Assembly: GCA_963623875.1 (NCBI GenBank)
Contig: CAVFNL010000041.1
Coordinates: 1-64,000 of the forward strand
Source: UBA3206 sp963623875
GTDB lineage: Bacteria > Bacillota_I > Bacilli_A > Acholeplasmatales > Anaeroplasmataceae
Reading direction: 5' to 3'
DNA: 64,000 nucleotides
Positions 49,855-60,089 of this stretch are shown in pieces (the stretch's first letter is position 1; every line of letters begins with the position of its first letter). The position numbers were made by a program, and so were the translations under genes. The notes beneath the pieces are model-generated. The model was not told the DNA's origin. It ran no database searches and saw nothing but the letters and a program-made list of their open reading frames with translations.

Positions 49855-52839
49855 ATGATAAATAAATTAAGATTAAAGAAAATCGCAATAGTAGGAACAG
49901 CTGGCTTAACTGCCATTTCTTTGGTGTCTTGTAAGAAAACTTCTTATAAGTCTATTGCGTACAATGATGTTTATGCAACATCAGGTAAATATTCCATCAC
50001 AAATGGAGAATTATGGGAAGAATTAAAGTGGAATTCTTATAATACTTTAGGAGATAAGCTTGAACGTGCAGTAATTTCAACATATCTTGATGAGGCTAAT
50101 GAAGCATTAAAAGCTATGAATGGTGAAAGTACAGATTTAAGTATCGCTAAACAAAAAAGATACTTAGATTATTTTGAACTTTTGGCGTTATCTGAACTTT
50201 ACAGTGCTGCTGAAATTGATGATATATATAAACTTACACAAAAAGAAATTGATGATAAAGCACAAACTTTTGTTGATACTGTATATGTAGATAATCAAAA
50301 GGTTGTTGATATAGATTCAATTAAACCAGACACATTAAAAGCTAATGGAAAGACTCTTTTTGCTGGAACAAGATATGAAACTACATATTATGCATATAAT
50401 TTCTACTATCGTTATGATTTAAAAGTAGCCGAAAAGATATATGCTTATTACTATCTTGAAGATTATATTGTAGACTATAATGAAGATCAAGATGATGAAG
50501 ACAGTTACTATTATAATGATGAATCAGTAATTCAATTTCAAAGAGAAAATTATGAATATATGGCTGATAGAAGAGCTGTATATATTCGTTTTACTAATAC
50601 AGATGAAATCACATCTACATTTAAAGCATTTGGTATCAAAACATATAATAACCAATACTTCTATATTCCACAAAACGGAAAAACAAATGTAGAATATAGT
50701 ACTTACTATGATGATTTTGATGTTTCTAATGCTGCAAACACTGAACTATGTTATAACCTAACTGCCTTAGGTGGAGATGGTATGGCTCTTGAATTATATT
50801 GCCAAATGTATAACTATATTTATTCGTATCGTGATGCACTGCCAACTGTTATAGAAACTACAAATACTACAACTAATAGACGTGATATAACAGAAAACAT
50901 TGTTAATACATTTGTAGAAGATGATAAGAGTGTTGAAGATATTATTTCAGCATGGGATAGTGAAGATATTAAAACTATTACATATACTCAAGATGAATTA
51001 AATGATGTTGATGACGATTTTAAAATGTATGTATCAGGTACATTGAAAGTTAACCCTAATATTGCGGATGGTGAACAAAGATATTCTACAGAAGGATATA
51101 ATATAGGAGATTATTACTATCTAGTGTTTAAAGTTTCAGAAGATGCGCTTGCGGATGAATTTAAACTTGTTGATGATATTGATACTGATACAGTAATTCC
51201 TTCAGATAAAGATGAATATAAACAAGTTCTTGTAGATGAAATGATGTGGGATGAAATTACAGATTCATACATTTCAACTCACCTTCAAGAAGCATTAGAT
51301 GATGCTAAAGTATATATTTATGATAATGATGTAGAAATTGTATACTCCTATAATGTATCTTCATACTCAAAGACTCATAAAAATGCACCTACAAAAGATA
51401 CACTAATGACTGTAGTTTATAAGAAAAAGAAAACTAATATTACAATTGGTGATGTATTTAGCGAATTAGAAAAAGAAAATGGAGTTACAACATCTATTGA
51501 CTTATTATCTAAAAAAGCTATTAAAGATACTCAAGAATATAAAGATACTAAAGATGATGTAAAAACATATAAAACAACTCTAGATTTATTACTTGCGTAT
51601 TTTGCACAAGGACAAATTGATAGTTATGATGCATCTCTTGGTAAATATAACTTCTTAAAATTATATTTCCACTACACAGATGTAGATGATATAGTTAACA
51701 ACTACTACAGAATTCAAGCGGCACAAGCAAAAATTTTAACAGACTATGCTAACAACCAAGAATTCTATAAGATGTTACAATCATATGCTAAGAGTGCATA
51801 TGATAAAGCATTTACAGCATCTGCGACAAATATATTAGTATATGTTGATATGGATGAAGATGGAAAGGCTGATACAGACTTCGATTGGTCAACACCTGTT
51901 CCTACAGATCCTACAAAGACATATAAAGATTATGCTGTAGAATTAATGCAAACATTAGTTACACGTATGACTAATGTTGATGATGAAAAAGCAACTACAC
52001 TTTCATCAATGGTTGAAGAATATCAAAAATCACAAAAGTTCACAAATGGTATCGATGAATACAATGGACAAACTGATGAATATGACCCCACTGAGCCTGA
52101 AACAAGATGGGCTAAATATAAAAGAGCAGGTCTTTATATTTCATCTACTGATTATTCGGATGTAAAGATTTCATCAACTGAATCATCAACTGATACTACA
52201 ATACCATACAATACTCTAAAGCAAAGATTACATGAACTATATAATACAATTTCTAAGTTCGATACTTTCCCAACAGACTATCTAGATTCTGAAAAATACA
52301 CTGGTACATCACCAGAAGGATGGCTTCTAGAAAATAGTAAGGGTGAAAGTGTTGGATATTCATTAATGTTAATTACTTCATGTACAGTAAGAAGTAGTGC
52401 AGAATTTAAAGCTACTGATGACGTTAACGGACGTTATTCAAATATCACAATTACTTATGATGATGTTAAGAAGAATATTTCAAATATTTATAATGAATCA
52501 AAAGAGGAAGCTTCAATTGATCAAATCACATTATTTGTTTATGAATATTTAAATTACGAAACTTCAACATTCTTCCCATCATCAGTACAAACATACATAA
52601 CTGATTTTATTATGCCAGTATATGAAAAATATACAGGAACAGCAACTCAACGTGAATTGTTATTTAAGAAGATGCTTAATTCATCAATATCATTTGCGAC
52701 ATCTTCAAATGACGCAAGATTAAAAGAAGTTATGCAAATTAATAGAAGGCAAGATGATAATTATCTTACAGATACAGATGAGGCATACTTATTTGCAGGT
52801 TGGTGGGATAAAGTATTATCTCTAAAAGAAGGTGAATAA
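49855..52839 (+). CDS. Giant lipoprotein, possibly a parvulin/SurA-like foldase
   Basis: 994 aa. Lipoprotein signal with lipobox LVSC (Cys26). The N-terminal pattern (SITNGELWEELKWNSYNTLGDKLERAVIS) resembles the helical chaperone domain of PrsA/SurA proteins. A segment with ATNILVYVDMDEDG (near 660-673) recalls the parvulin HILV strand, but the domain is not clear. Rich in Asp, Tyr and Thr. It is followed one base later by a related lipoprotein. The role in folding secreted proteins is inferred; a binding or surface role is also possible. Confidence 0.6.
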   Translation: MINKLRLKKIAIVGTAGLTAISLVSCKKTSYKSIAYNDVYATSGKYSITNGELWEELKWNSYNTLGDKLERAVISTYLDEANEALKAMNGESTDLSIAKQKRYLDYFELLALSELYSAAEIDDIYKLTQKEIDDKAQTFVDTVYVDNQKVVDIDSIKPDTLKANGKTLFAGTRYETTYYAYNFYYRYDLKVAEKIYAYYYLEDYIVDYNEDQDDEDSYYYNDESVIQFQRENYEYMADRRAVYIRFTNTDEITSTFKAFGIKTYNNQYFYIPQNGKTNVEYSTYYDDFDVSNAANTELCYNLTALGGDGMALELYCQMYNYIYSYRDALPTVIETTNTTTNRRDITENIVNTFVEDDKSVEDIISAWDSEDIKTITYTQDELNDVDDDFKMYVSGTLKVNPNIADGEQRYSTEGYNIGDYYYLVFKVSEDALADEFKLVDDIDTDTVIPSDKDEYKQVLVDEMMWDEITDSYISTHLQEALDDAKVYIYDNDVEIVYSYNVSSYSKTHKNAPTKDTLMTVVYKKKKTNITIGDVFSELEKENGVTTSIDLLSKKAIKDTQEYKDTKDDVKTYKTTLDLLLAYFAQGQIDSYDASLGKYNFLKLYFHYTDVDDIVNNYYRIQAAQAKILTDYANNQEFYKMLQSYAKSAYDKAFTASATNILVYVDMDEDGKADTDFDWSTPVPTDPTKTYKDYAVELMQTLVTRMTNVDDEKATTLSSMVEEYQKSQKFTNGIDEYNGQTDEYDPTEPETRWAKYKRAGLYISSTDYSDVKISSTESSTDTTIPYNTLKQRLHELYNTISKFDTFPTDYLDSEKYTGTSPEGWLLENSKGESVGYSLMLITSCTVRSSAEFKATDDVNGRYSNITITYDDVKKNISNIYNESKEEASIDQITLFVYEYLNYETSTFFPSSVQTYITDFIMPVYEKYTGTATQRELLFKKMLNSSISFATSSNDARLKEVMQINRRQDDNYLTDTDEAYLFAGWWDKVLSLKEGE

Positions 52840-52840
52840 G

Positions 52841-55633
52841 ATGAAAAAAAGTATAATTGCATTACCTATATTAGGGCTTTCTACAATGGCACTTGTCTCA
52901 TGTGGTACTAAAGTTAACTCAAAAACACCATATGGAACATTATCTGATTCGAAAACTTATGCAAGCCTTGGAAGTAATTCAATATCAGAAAAAGGTTTAT
53001 ATAATTTGATGCGAAATAACGGATATAGTGAAGTTTACTCGAATTTAAAAAATCAATTATTTTCTGATATTTTGACTAATGAAAAATATTTTGCGTATGA
53101 TCAAGAAAAAGATGCATATGATTATTACTTATTAAATTCAAATGTAATAAATTCTATATACGGAGTATCAACTGTAAGTGCGTATAAAGCATTAACAGAA
53201 AAAGATAAACAAAAACAAGCAAAGAAATATGTTGATACCTTGTTCAACGCAGGAACAACAAAAGAAGATGGATCATATTATACAACACAAGATATTCTTG
53301 ATTTTTCTATCACTTTTGCGACTGATGAAAATGGGGATGAACAATTCGTAGCTAAATTCCCTTATGCATTCTATGAATCATATGTATTTGATAGAGCTCT
53401 TAACAATTATGTACTTGATCAATTAAAAAATCCTGACTTTAAATATTATTATAAAAATGAATACATTAAAGGCGAGGGTAAAAATGATTACTATGTATCA
53501 GATGATGATATAAGAGATTATTATTACTCAACTGGAAAAACTTATGGAGAATATAGAGGAATTGTTATTAAGTTTGCGTCTGAAGCACAAGCTAACCGTG
53601 TTATGCAAAAAGCTATCGGTTCTACAACAATCGATTCTTCAAATTATTTAGAGCAATATTTAAAAATATATAATCTAAAGAATACAACTGATGAAAATCT
53701 AACTGTTGATAATTATCTTGAAGATGAGCAAACAAATCTAACTATTACTAAGAAAAAGAATAGATTTACTGCAAAATTTTCTGGAAACTTACAAACATTC
53801 TTCCAAAATATGGAAGATGGTGACTATATAACAGAACCATTTAATATCGGTGGAGCATATTATTTAGTTTATCGTATTTCAGGTAGTGAAGAAGTTGAAT
53901 GGGAAAACCTTGCGGACAAAGATAAGGTTGCAGGAGATGGAACTACTGTATACGATAAAATGCTTGATGACGTTTTATCAAATAAATCCTTATCAACTCT
54001 TGCGTCTAAAATAGTAGAAGAAAGAATTGAAGAGATTGTAGATAATGGCGATATTGAAATATATGACCCACTAGTTGGATATAATTTTAAACAATCATAT
54101 AGTGATTTCACATATACTAAAACATTTAATAATGATTATATTTATAAAGTAAAATATAACGGAGAAGAATATACATATACTCCTAAAGAACTTTATGATG
54201 ACTTAGAGGAAGCAAATGGTACATCAACTTCTGTTGAATACTTAAAGAATCAATGGGCATTAAGTTTGACATATATTGATGCACTAGTAGATAGCGATAC
54301 TTATTCTGATTATAAAACAAGCTTAAATTCAGAAATTAAATCTTTCAATAAAGGGAATAAGGATATTTCTAAAAAACTAGGTCTTGAAACTTATCTTCAA
54401 ACAACTTATGGAGTAAATACTAAAGAAGAAGTATTATCCGAAAAGAAAGCATCTTTAATTCTTGAAAAGCTAAATACTTATTTTGGTAATCCTACTACTG
54501 ATAAAGTTAATTTTGATGAAACATCAACACTATATACTCAGTTCGCATCAATTTATAAAGATTTATATGATAAGTATTTTAATGCTGAAATATCACATAT
54601 CTTAATCTCTGTTGATGAAGATTATTCAGGTACTACAACTGATCCTGATGTGTATAGAGAATCATTAAAAGAAATTGATCCTACTTTAGTAGACGAATTT
54701 GATAGAACTATTTTAAATATTTCAAATGCTATAATTTCAGAAGTAAAGATTCTTACTATCTCTAAGACAGTTACTGAAGCTTTCACATATATAGTAGAAG
54801 CATTCAACAATAACTATAAGATAGCATCTCTTTCATATACTTTGGGACATGACGTTTATTGGAATGATTATAAGAATGAATTCCCTATAACAATGAAGAC
54901 TGAAGATTTATCAACAATTGACTTGTTTAAAGCGTCAAGTTATGTAGAAGAATTCTCAAATAGAGTTAAAGAATTGTACGATAAAGTAATTGATGGTACA
55001 TATGATGAAAAGACTATGGATGATAAGGGAATATTTGAATTTGATTCAACAATAAGCTCTTTAGAACCATTATGCAAGACTGTATATGGATATCATTTAT
55101 TAAATATTTATGGTACTGAAGATAAATCATCTGCTGTATTCAAAAAATCTTCTGATTCAAAAGCAAAAGATAGCGATGAGTACATGCAATATGAACACCT
55201 AGAAGTTGTTATAATTCCAGATGATGCGGATGGAGATACAGATAAAGATGATGATCCAGAGTATGTATTATATGCAAATGGATATTCAGACAATGATTAC
55301 GCATCAGCTTCACAATTATTCATATATTTCTATGAAACTACAGTGATGGGTTCACATTCATTACTTAAGACATCTGTAAATAGTGCAATTTCAACAATGT
55401 TTGATGCAGCAATCACAAATTACACATCAACAAACTTCCAAAATTGGAAATATTTAACTTACGAATTAAAAGATTTAACATTCACATCTTCTTCAACAAA
55501 GAAAGATATGTATGTTGAAACACTAAAGAATACACTAGTTGGTTATGATTCAACAAGTTGGACATTATATACTGATTGGGTAGATACAACAAAATATAAT
55601 TGGTCAATTGATTACAATTTTATTTGGAAATAA
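52841..55633 (+). CDS. Giant lipoprotein, paralogue of the preceding gene, possibly a foldase
   Basis: 930 aa. Lipobox LVSC (Cys21). Same layout as the previous product: SISEKGLYNLMRNNGYSEVYSNLK at the N-terminus (SurA-like), a YRGIVIKFASEAQANRVMQ segment (about 235) and SHILISVDEDYSG (about 585-597), the latter parvulin-like. ATG 52841 is preferred to a GTG 9 bases earlier because AGAAGGTGA fits it. The two genes are almost back to back and probably arose by duplication. Confidence 0.62.
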   Translation: MKKSIIALPILGLSTMALVSCGTKVNSKTPYGTLSDSKTYASLGSNSISEKGLYNLMRNNGYSEVYSNLKNQLFSDILTNEKYFAYDQEKDAYDYYLLNSNVINSIYGVSTVSAYKALTEKDKQKQAKKYVDTLFNAGTTKEDGSYYTTQDILDFSITFATDENGDEQFVAKFPYAFYESYVFDRALNNYVLDQLKNPDFKYYYKNEYIKGEGKNDYYVSDDDIRDYYYSTGKTYGEYRGIVIKFASEAQANRVMQKAIGSTTIDSSNYLEQYLKIYNLKNTTDENLTVDNYLEDEQTNLTITKKKNRFTAKFSGNLQTFFQNMEDGDYITEPFNIGGAYYLVYRISGSEEVEWENLADKDKVAGDGTTVYDKMLDDVLSNKSLSTLASKIVEERIEEIVDNGDIEIYDPLVGYNFKQSYSDFTYTKTFNNDYIYKVKYNGEEYTYTPKELYDDLEEANGTSTSVEYLKNQWALSLTYIDALVDSDTYSDYKTSLNSEIKSFNKGNKDISKKLGLETYLQTTYGVNTKEEVLSEKKASLILEKLNTYFGNPTTDKVNFDETSTLYTQFASIYKDLYDKYFNAEISHILISVDEDYSGTTTDPDVYRESLKEIDPTLVDEFDRTILNISNAIISEVKILTISKTVTEAFTYIVEAFNNNYKIASLSYTLGHDVYWNDYKNEFPITMKTEDLSTIDLFKASSYVEEFSNRVKELYDKVIDGTYDEKTMDDKGIFEFDSTISSLEPLCKTVYGYHLLNIYGTEDKSSAVFKKSSDSKAKDSDEYMQYEHLEVVIIPDDADGDTDKDDDPEYVLYANGYSDNDYASASQLFIYFYETTVMGSHSLLKTSVNSAISTMFDAAITNYTSTNFQNWKYLTYELKDLTFTSSSTKKDMYVETLKNTLVGYDSTSWTLYTDWVDTTKYNWSIDYNFIWK

Positions 55634-55662
55634 TGGATGCTTAAATGCATCCTTATTTTTTT
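55634..55662 (+). terminator. Intrinsic terminator after the lipoprotein genes
   Basis: GGATGC (55635-55640) pairs with GCATCC (55647-55652), followed by TTATTTTTTT. A TATAAT for the next gene follows within 20 bases. Confidence 0.85.
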
Positions 55663-55688
55663 ATGATATAATAGGGTCGGTGAATAAA

Positions 55689-56477
55689 ATGAAAATATCA
55701 ATGGTGGCTTCAGGTTCAAAGGGTAATTTATGTTATATCGAATCTAGTGAAGCAAAAATTTTAATAGATGCAGGAATCTCGTGTAAAAGATTTACAAAAT
55801 TTATGGAAGAAAATAATATAGACATAAATCTTGATGGAATTCTTATTACGCATGAACATACAGATCATATTTCAGGACTTCTTCAAATATCAAAAAAATA
55901 CAAATGTCCTATTTATATGACTTCTGGGACAAAAAAAGGAATTAGTGAAAAAACTAATGGAAAAGATATTATTTTAAATAATGATATAAAAATTATTGAA
56001 CAAAATTCAAAATTTAAAATCAAAGATATAGATATAGAAACATTTCCAACTTTTCATGATGTATATGAGCCATGTTGTTATGTTCTTAAATCAAACAATA
56101 AAAAGTTAGTCTATATTACAGATACAGGCTATATCCCTATAAAATTATATGATAGACTAAAAGGCGCAGATTGTTATGTAATGGAAGTTAATCACGACCC
56201 AGAACTTTTAATGTCATCATCTAGACCATATGAAACTAGAATAAGAATCTTAGGAGATTTTGGGCATTTATCAAATGAAGACGGTTTAGAATTACTATCT
56301 AACTTAATGGATAAGAATTGTAAGTTGGTGTTTTATGCACATATATCAGAAGAGTGTAATTTGGTAAGTATTATTAAAGAAGAAGCTAAACGAATGTATC
56401 AAAAAATGGCAGTTGATGTGTCTAATGTATCTTTTGTATATACAAATCAGATTGCGACTAAGGTGTATGAACTATGA
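55689..56477 (+). CDS. walJ: Metallo-beta-lactamase-fold hydrolase (WalJ/YycJ type)
   Basis: 262 aa. Metal-binding THEHTDH (about 56-62), early strand ASGSKGNLCYIE (about 7-18), and a later CYVMEVNHDPELL (about 165-177). This matches the YycJ/WalJ group, likely a DNA 5'-3' exonuclease or related nuclease tied to cell-wall and replication control in Bacilli; the walRK genes are not nearby. ATG 55689 gives the family N-terminus. The stop TGA overlaps the rlmH start (ATGA). Confidence 0.88.
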   Translation: MKISMVASGSKGNLCYIESSEAKILIDAGISCKRFTKFMEENNIDINLDGILITHEHTDHISGLLQISKKYKCPIYMTSGTKKGISEKTNGKDIILNNDIKIIEQNSKFKIKDIDIETFPTFHDVYEPCCYVLKSNNKKLVYITDTGYIPIKLYDRLKGADCYVMEVNHDPELLMSSSRPYETRIRILGDFGHLSNEDGLELLSNLMDKNCKLVFYAHISEECNLVSIIKEEAKRMYQKMAVDVSNVSFVYTNQIATKVYEL

Positions 56478-56953
56478 GAATTGAAATTATTAGCGTTGGA
56501 AAAATAAAAGAACAATATTTTAAAGATGGAATATTAGAATATAAAAAAAGGCTTGGTAAATACGTTAGTATTGAAGAAAAAGTATTAGCGGATGAGCCTA
56601 TAAAAGATAAGGATAAAGAAGCGTTGGTCGAAGAAGTCAAAAAAATAGAAGGGGAAAGAATTTTAAAAGCCATAAATCCTCAATCGTATGTAATTGCTCT
56701 TGATTTAAAAGGAGTAATGTTAGATTCTATTCAGTTTGCACAAAAAATAGATCAAATATTTTCTTATAATGCATCTACGATTACGTTTATTATAGGTGGC
56801 TCTTTAGGGTTGTCTTGTGATGTTATACAAAGAGCTGATTATAAGTTATGCTTTTCAAAAATGACATATCCACATAAACTTATGAAATTAATACTTTTTG
56901 AAGCAATTTATAGAGCATTTAAAATAAATAACAACGAAACTTATCACAAATAA
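56474..56953 (+). CDS. rlmH: 23S rRNA pseudouridine1915 N3-methyltransferase
   Basis: 159 aa, normal length. SPOUT-type methyltransferase acting on helix 69 of 23S rRNA. Motifs are IGGSLGLS (about 107-114), the knot segment SKMTYPHKLMKLILFEAIYRAF (about 132-153, typical of RlmH) and the closing YHK. Translation is coupled to walJ by a 4-base overlap, an arrangement common in Firmicutes. Confidence 0.95.
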   Translation: MRIEIISVGKIKEQYFKDGILEYKKRLGKYVSIEEKVLADEPIKDKDKEALVEEVKKIEGERILKAINPQSYVIALDLKGVMLDSIQFAQKIDQIFSYNASTITFIIGGSLGLSCDVIQRADYKLCFSKMTYPHKLMKLILFEAIYRAFKINNNETYHK

Positions 56954-56991
56954 ATTTAGACATCAATAGACTAGTTATGGAGTGCTATTTA

Positions 56992-57020
56992 TTGACTATG
57001 AAATATGGTTGTGATAAAAT
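56992..57020 (+). promoter_or_regulatory. Promoter of the uxaBAC operon
   Basis: TTGACT (56992-56997) and TAAAAT (57015-57020), spacing 17, nearly the same as the pectin transport operon promoter. No clear operator palindrome is seen nearby. Confidence 0.7.
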
Positions 57021-57072
57021 ATTTAAGGTATAAATTGTTAAGATTTTATATAAAAATTCGGAGGAAATAAAA

Positions 57073-58566
57073 ATGTCAAATGTACAAAATTTACCACTAA
57101 TTAATGAAGTTAACAAAAAAGAAGTAAAACCAGTTAAGATTATGCAATTTGGAGAAGGAAACTTCTTACGTGCATTCGTAGATTGGATTATAAACAAAAC
57201 TAATCAAGCAACTGATTTTAACGCAGGTGTTGTAGTAGTACAACCAATGCCATTCGGAAGAGTTGCAGACCTTGAAAAGGCAGATGGATTATATACATTA
57301 TATCTTCAAGGATTACAAAACGGAAAGGCTGTAAGAGAGCATGAAGTTATTAAGTGCCTTCAAGATTTCATCAATCCATTTGAACAATATGATAAGTATT
57401 TAGAATATGCAGCATCAGATGATCTAGAATTTGTAATTTCTAATACAACTGAAGCTGGAATCGCATTCGATGAAACTGATACAGATTTTACAGTATGTCC
57501 TAAATCATACCCAGGAAAACTTCTTGCATTTTTAAAGAAGAGATATGACCTTGGTAAAAAAGGATTATATATTATCACTTGTGAATTAATTGACTATAAC
57601 GGACTTGAATTAAAGAACGTATTAGTTAAACTTGCAAAACATAACAATATGGACGAAGAATTCATTAACTGGATTGTTACAGCAAACAAATTCTACAATA
57701 CATTAGTAGACCGTATTGTTCCAGGATACCCTCGTGGAGAAGCTGAACAATTCCAATTAGACCTAGGATATCAAGACAATAATATGGTTGTAGGTGAAAT
57801 TTTCCACTTATGGTGCATTGATGCAAATACAGTTGAAGATAAAGCACAAGCTAAGAAGAATCTAGAAGAATTAAAGGCTAAATTACCAACTGAAAAAGCT
57901 AACTTAAACGTATTATTTGTTGAATCAATTGTTCCTTACAAACAAAGAAAGGTTAAGATTCTTAACGGATCTCACACTACTTTAGTTCCAGTATCATACC
58001 TTGCAGGAATTGATACAGTAAGAGAAACTATTGAAGATCCTCAATTAGGAACATTCGTAAAAGAATTTATCTTTGATGAAGTTATTCCTACAATTGCAAT
58101 TCCAAAAGACCAAATGGTTGCATACTCTAATTCAGTATTAGAGCGTTATATGAACCCATATGTTCGTCATGAATTAATGAGCATTGCCCTAAACTCTGTA
58201 ACAAAATATAAGACAAGAGTATTACCTACTGTTCTTCAAAACTTAGAAAAGGGAGTAATGCCAACTCATGCATTATTCGGACTTGCGGCATTAATCGCCT
58301 TCTACAAAGGAAAAAGAGAAATCAATGGTGCTGATATTCAATTAAATGACGATCCTAAATTCTTAGAATTCTTCAAGAATGAATGGACTAAGTTCGATGG
58401 AACTAAAGAATCAGTTAAGACTATTGTTGTTGATACTCTAGGATTAGAAGATCACTGGGAGACTAACTTAAATAATATTGCAGGTGTAACTGATTATGTT
58501 ACAGATGCATTATATGCAATTGAAACTAAGACAATGCGTGAAGCATTAAAGGAAATTGTAAAGTAA
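57073..58566 (+). CDS. uxaB: Tagaturonate reductase (altronate oxidoreductase)
   Basis: 497 aa. Reduces D-tagaturonate to D-altronate with NADH. The N-terminal nucleotide-binding start IMQFGEGNFLRAFVDW (about 23-38) and the LNGSHTTLVPVSYLAG segment (about 297-312) are characteristic of the UxaB mannitol dehydrogenase branch. First gene of an operon with uxaA and uxaC. CGGAGG precedes the ATG. Middle step of galacturonate breakdown. Confidence 0.94.
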   Translation: MSNVQNLPLINEVNKKEVKPVKIMQFGEGNFLRAFVDWIINKTNQATDFNAGVVVVQPMPFGRVADLEKADGLYTLYLQGLQNGKAVREHEVIKCLQDFINPFEQYDKYLEYAASDDLEFVISNTTEAGIAFDETDTDFTVCPKSYPGKLLAFLKKRYDLGKKGLYIITCELIDYNGLELKNVLVKLAKHNNMDEEFINWIVTANKFYNTLVDRIVPGYPRGEAEQFQLDLGYQDNNMVVGEIFHLWCIDANTVEDKAQAKKNLEELKAKLPTEKANLNVLFVESIVPYKQRKVKILNGSHTTLVPVSYLAGIDTVRETIEDPQLGTFVKEFIFDEVIPTIAIPKDQMVAYSNSVLERYMNPYVRHELMSIALNSVTKYKTRVLPTVLQNLEKGVMPTHALFGLAALIAFYKGKREINGADIQLNDDPKFLEFFKNEWTKFDGTKESVKTIVVDTLGLEDHWETNLNNIAGVTDYVTDALYAIETKTMREALKEIVK

Positions 58567-58589
58567 TAAAAAAATAAAAGGGTGATAAA

Positions 58590-60068
58590 ATGAACGACTA
58601 TATTATAATACACCAAACTGATAATGTGGCCGTTGTACTACGTCCATTCAAAAAAGGTGAAGTAGTAGAAGGTATAACATTATTAGAAGACATCCCTCAA
58701 GCACATAAAGTAGCCTTAAAGAAAATTTCAAAAGGTGAAGACGTAATAAAATATGGTTCACCTATAGGACACGCAACGGCAGATATTTTACCTGGTATGC
58801 ATGTTCACACACAAAATGTTGCGACTAATCTTGATGATGTTATCGAATATAAATATGAGCCAAATTATCCAACTGTTCTAGGATACAAATCTGATAGAAC
58901 GGTTGAAGTTTACCCTCGTAAGAGCGGTGAATATGGTATCAGAAATGAATTATGGATTGTTCAAACTGTAGGTTGCGTTTCTGGTATGGCAAGAGATATG
59001 ATTGAACAATTTAAAGCAACTTATGATACTTCAGAAATTGATGGTGTCTACACATTCCAACATCCATTTGGATGTTCCCAAATGGGAGGAGATTTAGAAC
59101 TTACTAGAACTCTTCTTCAAGATATGGTTAAACATCCTAATGCAGGTGCCGTACTTGTAGTAGGACTTGGATGTGAGGAAAACCAAATTGAAAAATTCAA
59201 AGAAACACTAGGAGATTATGACCATGATAGAGTAGATTTCTTAGTTGCTCAAGAATTTGAAGATGAAGTTGTAGAAGGTGTAAAGAGACTTAAAGTATTA
59301 TACGATAAGATGAAAAATGATAAGAGAGTTACAAAACCTCTATCAGTACTTCGTATTGGACTTAAGTGCGGTGGATCTGATGGTATGTCAGGAATCACTG
59401 CCAATCCATTGCTTGGTCGTTTAAGTGATTTCTTATCACTAAATGATGCGACAACAGTTTTAGGAGAAGTTCCTGAAATGTTTGGAGCAGAAAAATTATT
59501 AATGGCACGTGCTAAAGATGAAGAAACATTTGAAAAAATTGTTAAATTAATTAATGATTTTAAAGTGTATTTCAAGAATCATCATCAAGTAATTTATGAT
59601 AATCCATCACCTGGAAATAAAGCCGGTGGAATCACAACTCTTGAGGATAAATCACTTGGATGTACGCAAAAGGGTGGAGCTTCAAAAGTTAATGATGTTT
59701 TAAGCATGGGAGAAAGAGTTACTGAGAAGGGACTTAATCTATTATGTACACCAGGTAATGACCTTGTGGCTGTTACAACACTTGCGGCTGCTGGATGTCA
59801 AATGGTATTATTTACTACTGGTCGTGGAACACCATTTGGTGGATTTGTACCAACCGTTAAGGTTGCTACAAACTCAACACTTGCAAATAAAAAACAAAAT
59901 TGGATTGATTTCAATGCTGGTGATTTAGTTGACAAAATGGATATGGATCAACTACTAGAGCATTTTATTGATTACATTTGTGATGTTGCATCAGGAAAGA
60001 AACAAACATGCAACGAAAAGAATAACTTCCGTGAAATATCAATTTTCAAGGATGGAGTAATTCTATAA
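58590..60068 (+). CDS. uxaA: Altronate dehydratase
   Basis: 492 aa. Dehydrates D-altronate to 2-keto-3-deoxygluconate. An N-terminal SAF-type domain (about 1-95, DNVAVVLRPFKKGEVVEG) and a catalytic C-terminal part with FQHPFGCSQMGGD (about 149-161), GLKCGGSDGMSGITANP (about 255-271) and FTTGRGTPFGGFVPT (about 411-425). Both domains are fused as usual. Second in the operon, with AAAGGGTGA before the ATG. Confidence 0.95.
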   Translation: MNDYIIIHQTDNVAVVLRPFKKGEVVEGITLLEDIPQAHKVALKKISKGEDVIKYGSPIGHATADILPGMHVHTQNVATNLDDVIEYKYEPNYPTVLGYKSDRTVEVYPRKSGEYGIRNELWIVQTVGCVSGMARDMIEQFKATYDTSEIDGVYTFQHPFGCSQMGGDLELTRTLLQDMVKHPNAGAVLVVGLGCEENQIEKFKETLGDYDHDRVDFLVAQEFEDEVVEGVKRLKVLYDKMKNDKRVTKPLSVLRIGLKCGGSDGMSGITANPLLGRLSDFLSLNDATTVLGEVPEMFGAEKLLMARAKDEETFEKIVKLINDFKVYFKNHHQVIYDNPSPGNKAGGITTLEDKSLGCTQKGGASKVNDVLSMGERVTEKGLNLLCTPGNDLVAVTTLAAAGCQMVLFTTGRGTPFGGFVPTVKVATNSTLANKKQNWIDFNAGDLVDKMDMDQLLEHFIDYICDVASGKKQTCNEKNNFREISIFKDGVIL

Positions 60069-60089
60069 AAAGAAGGAGAATATAAAATT

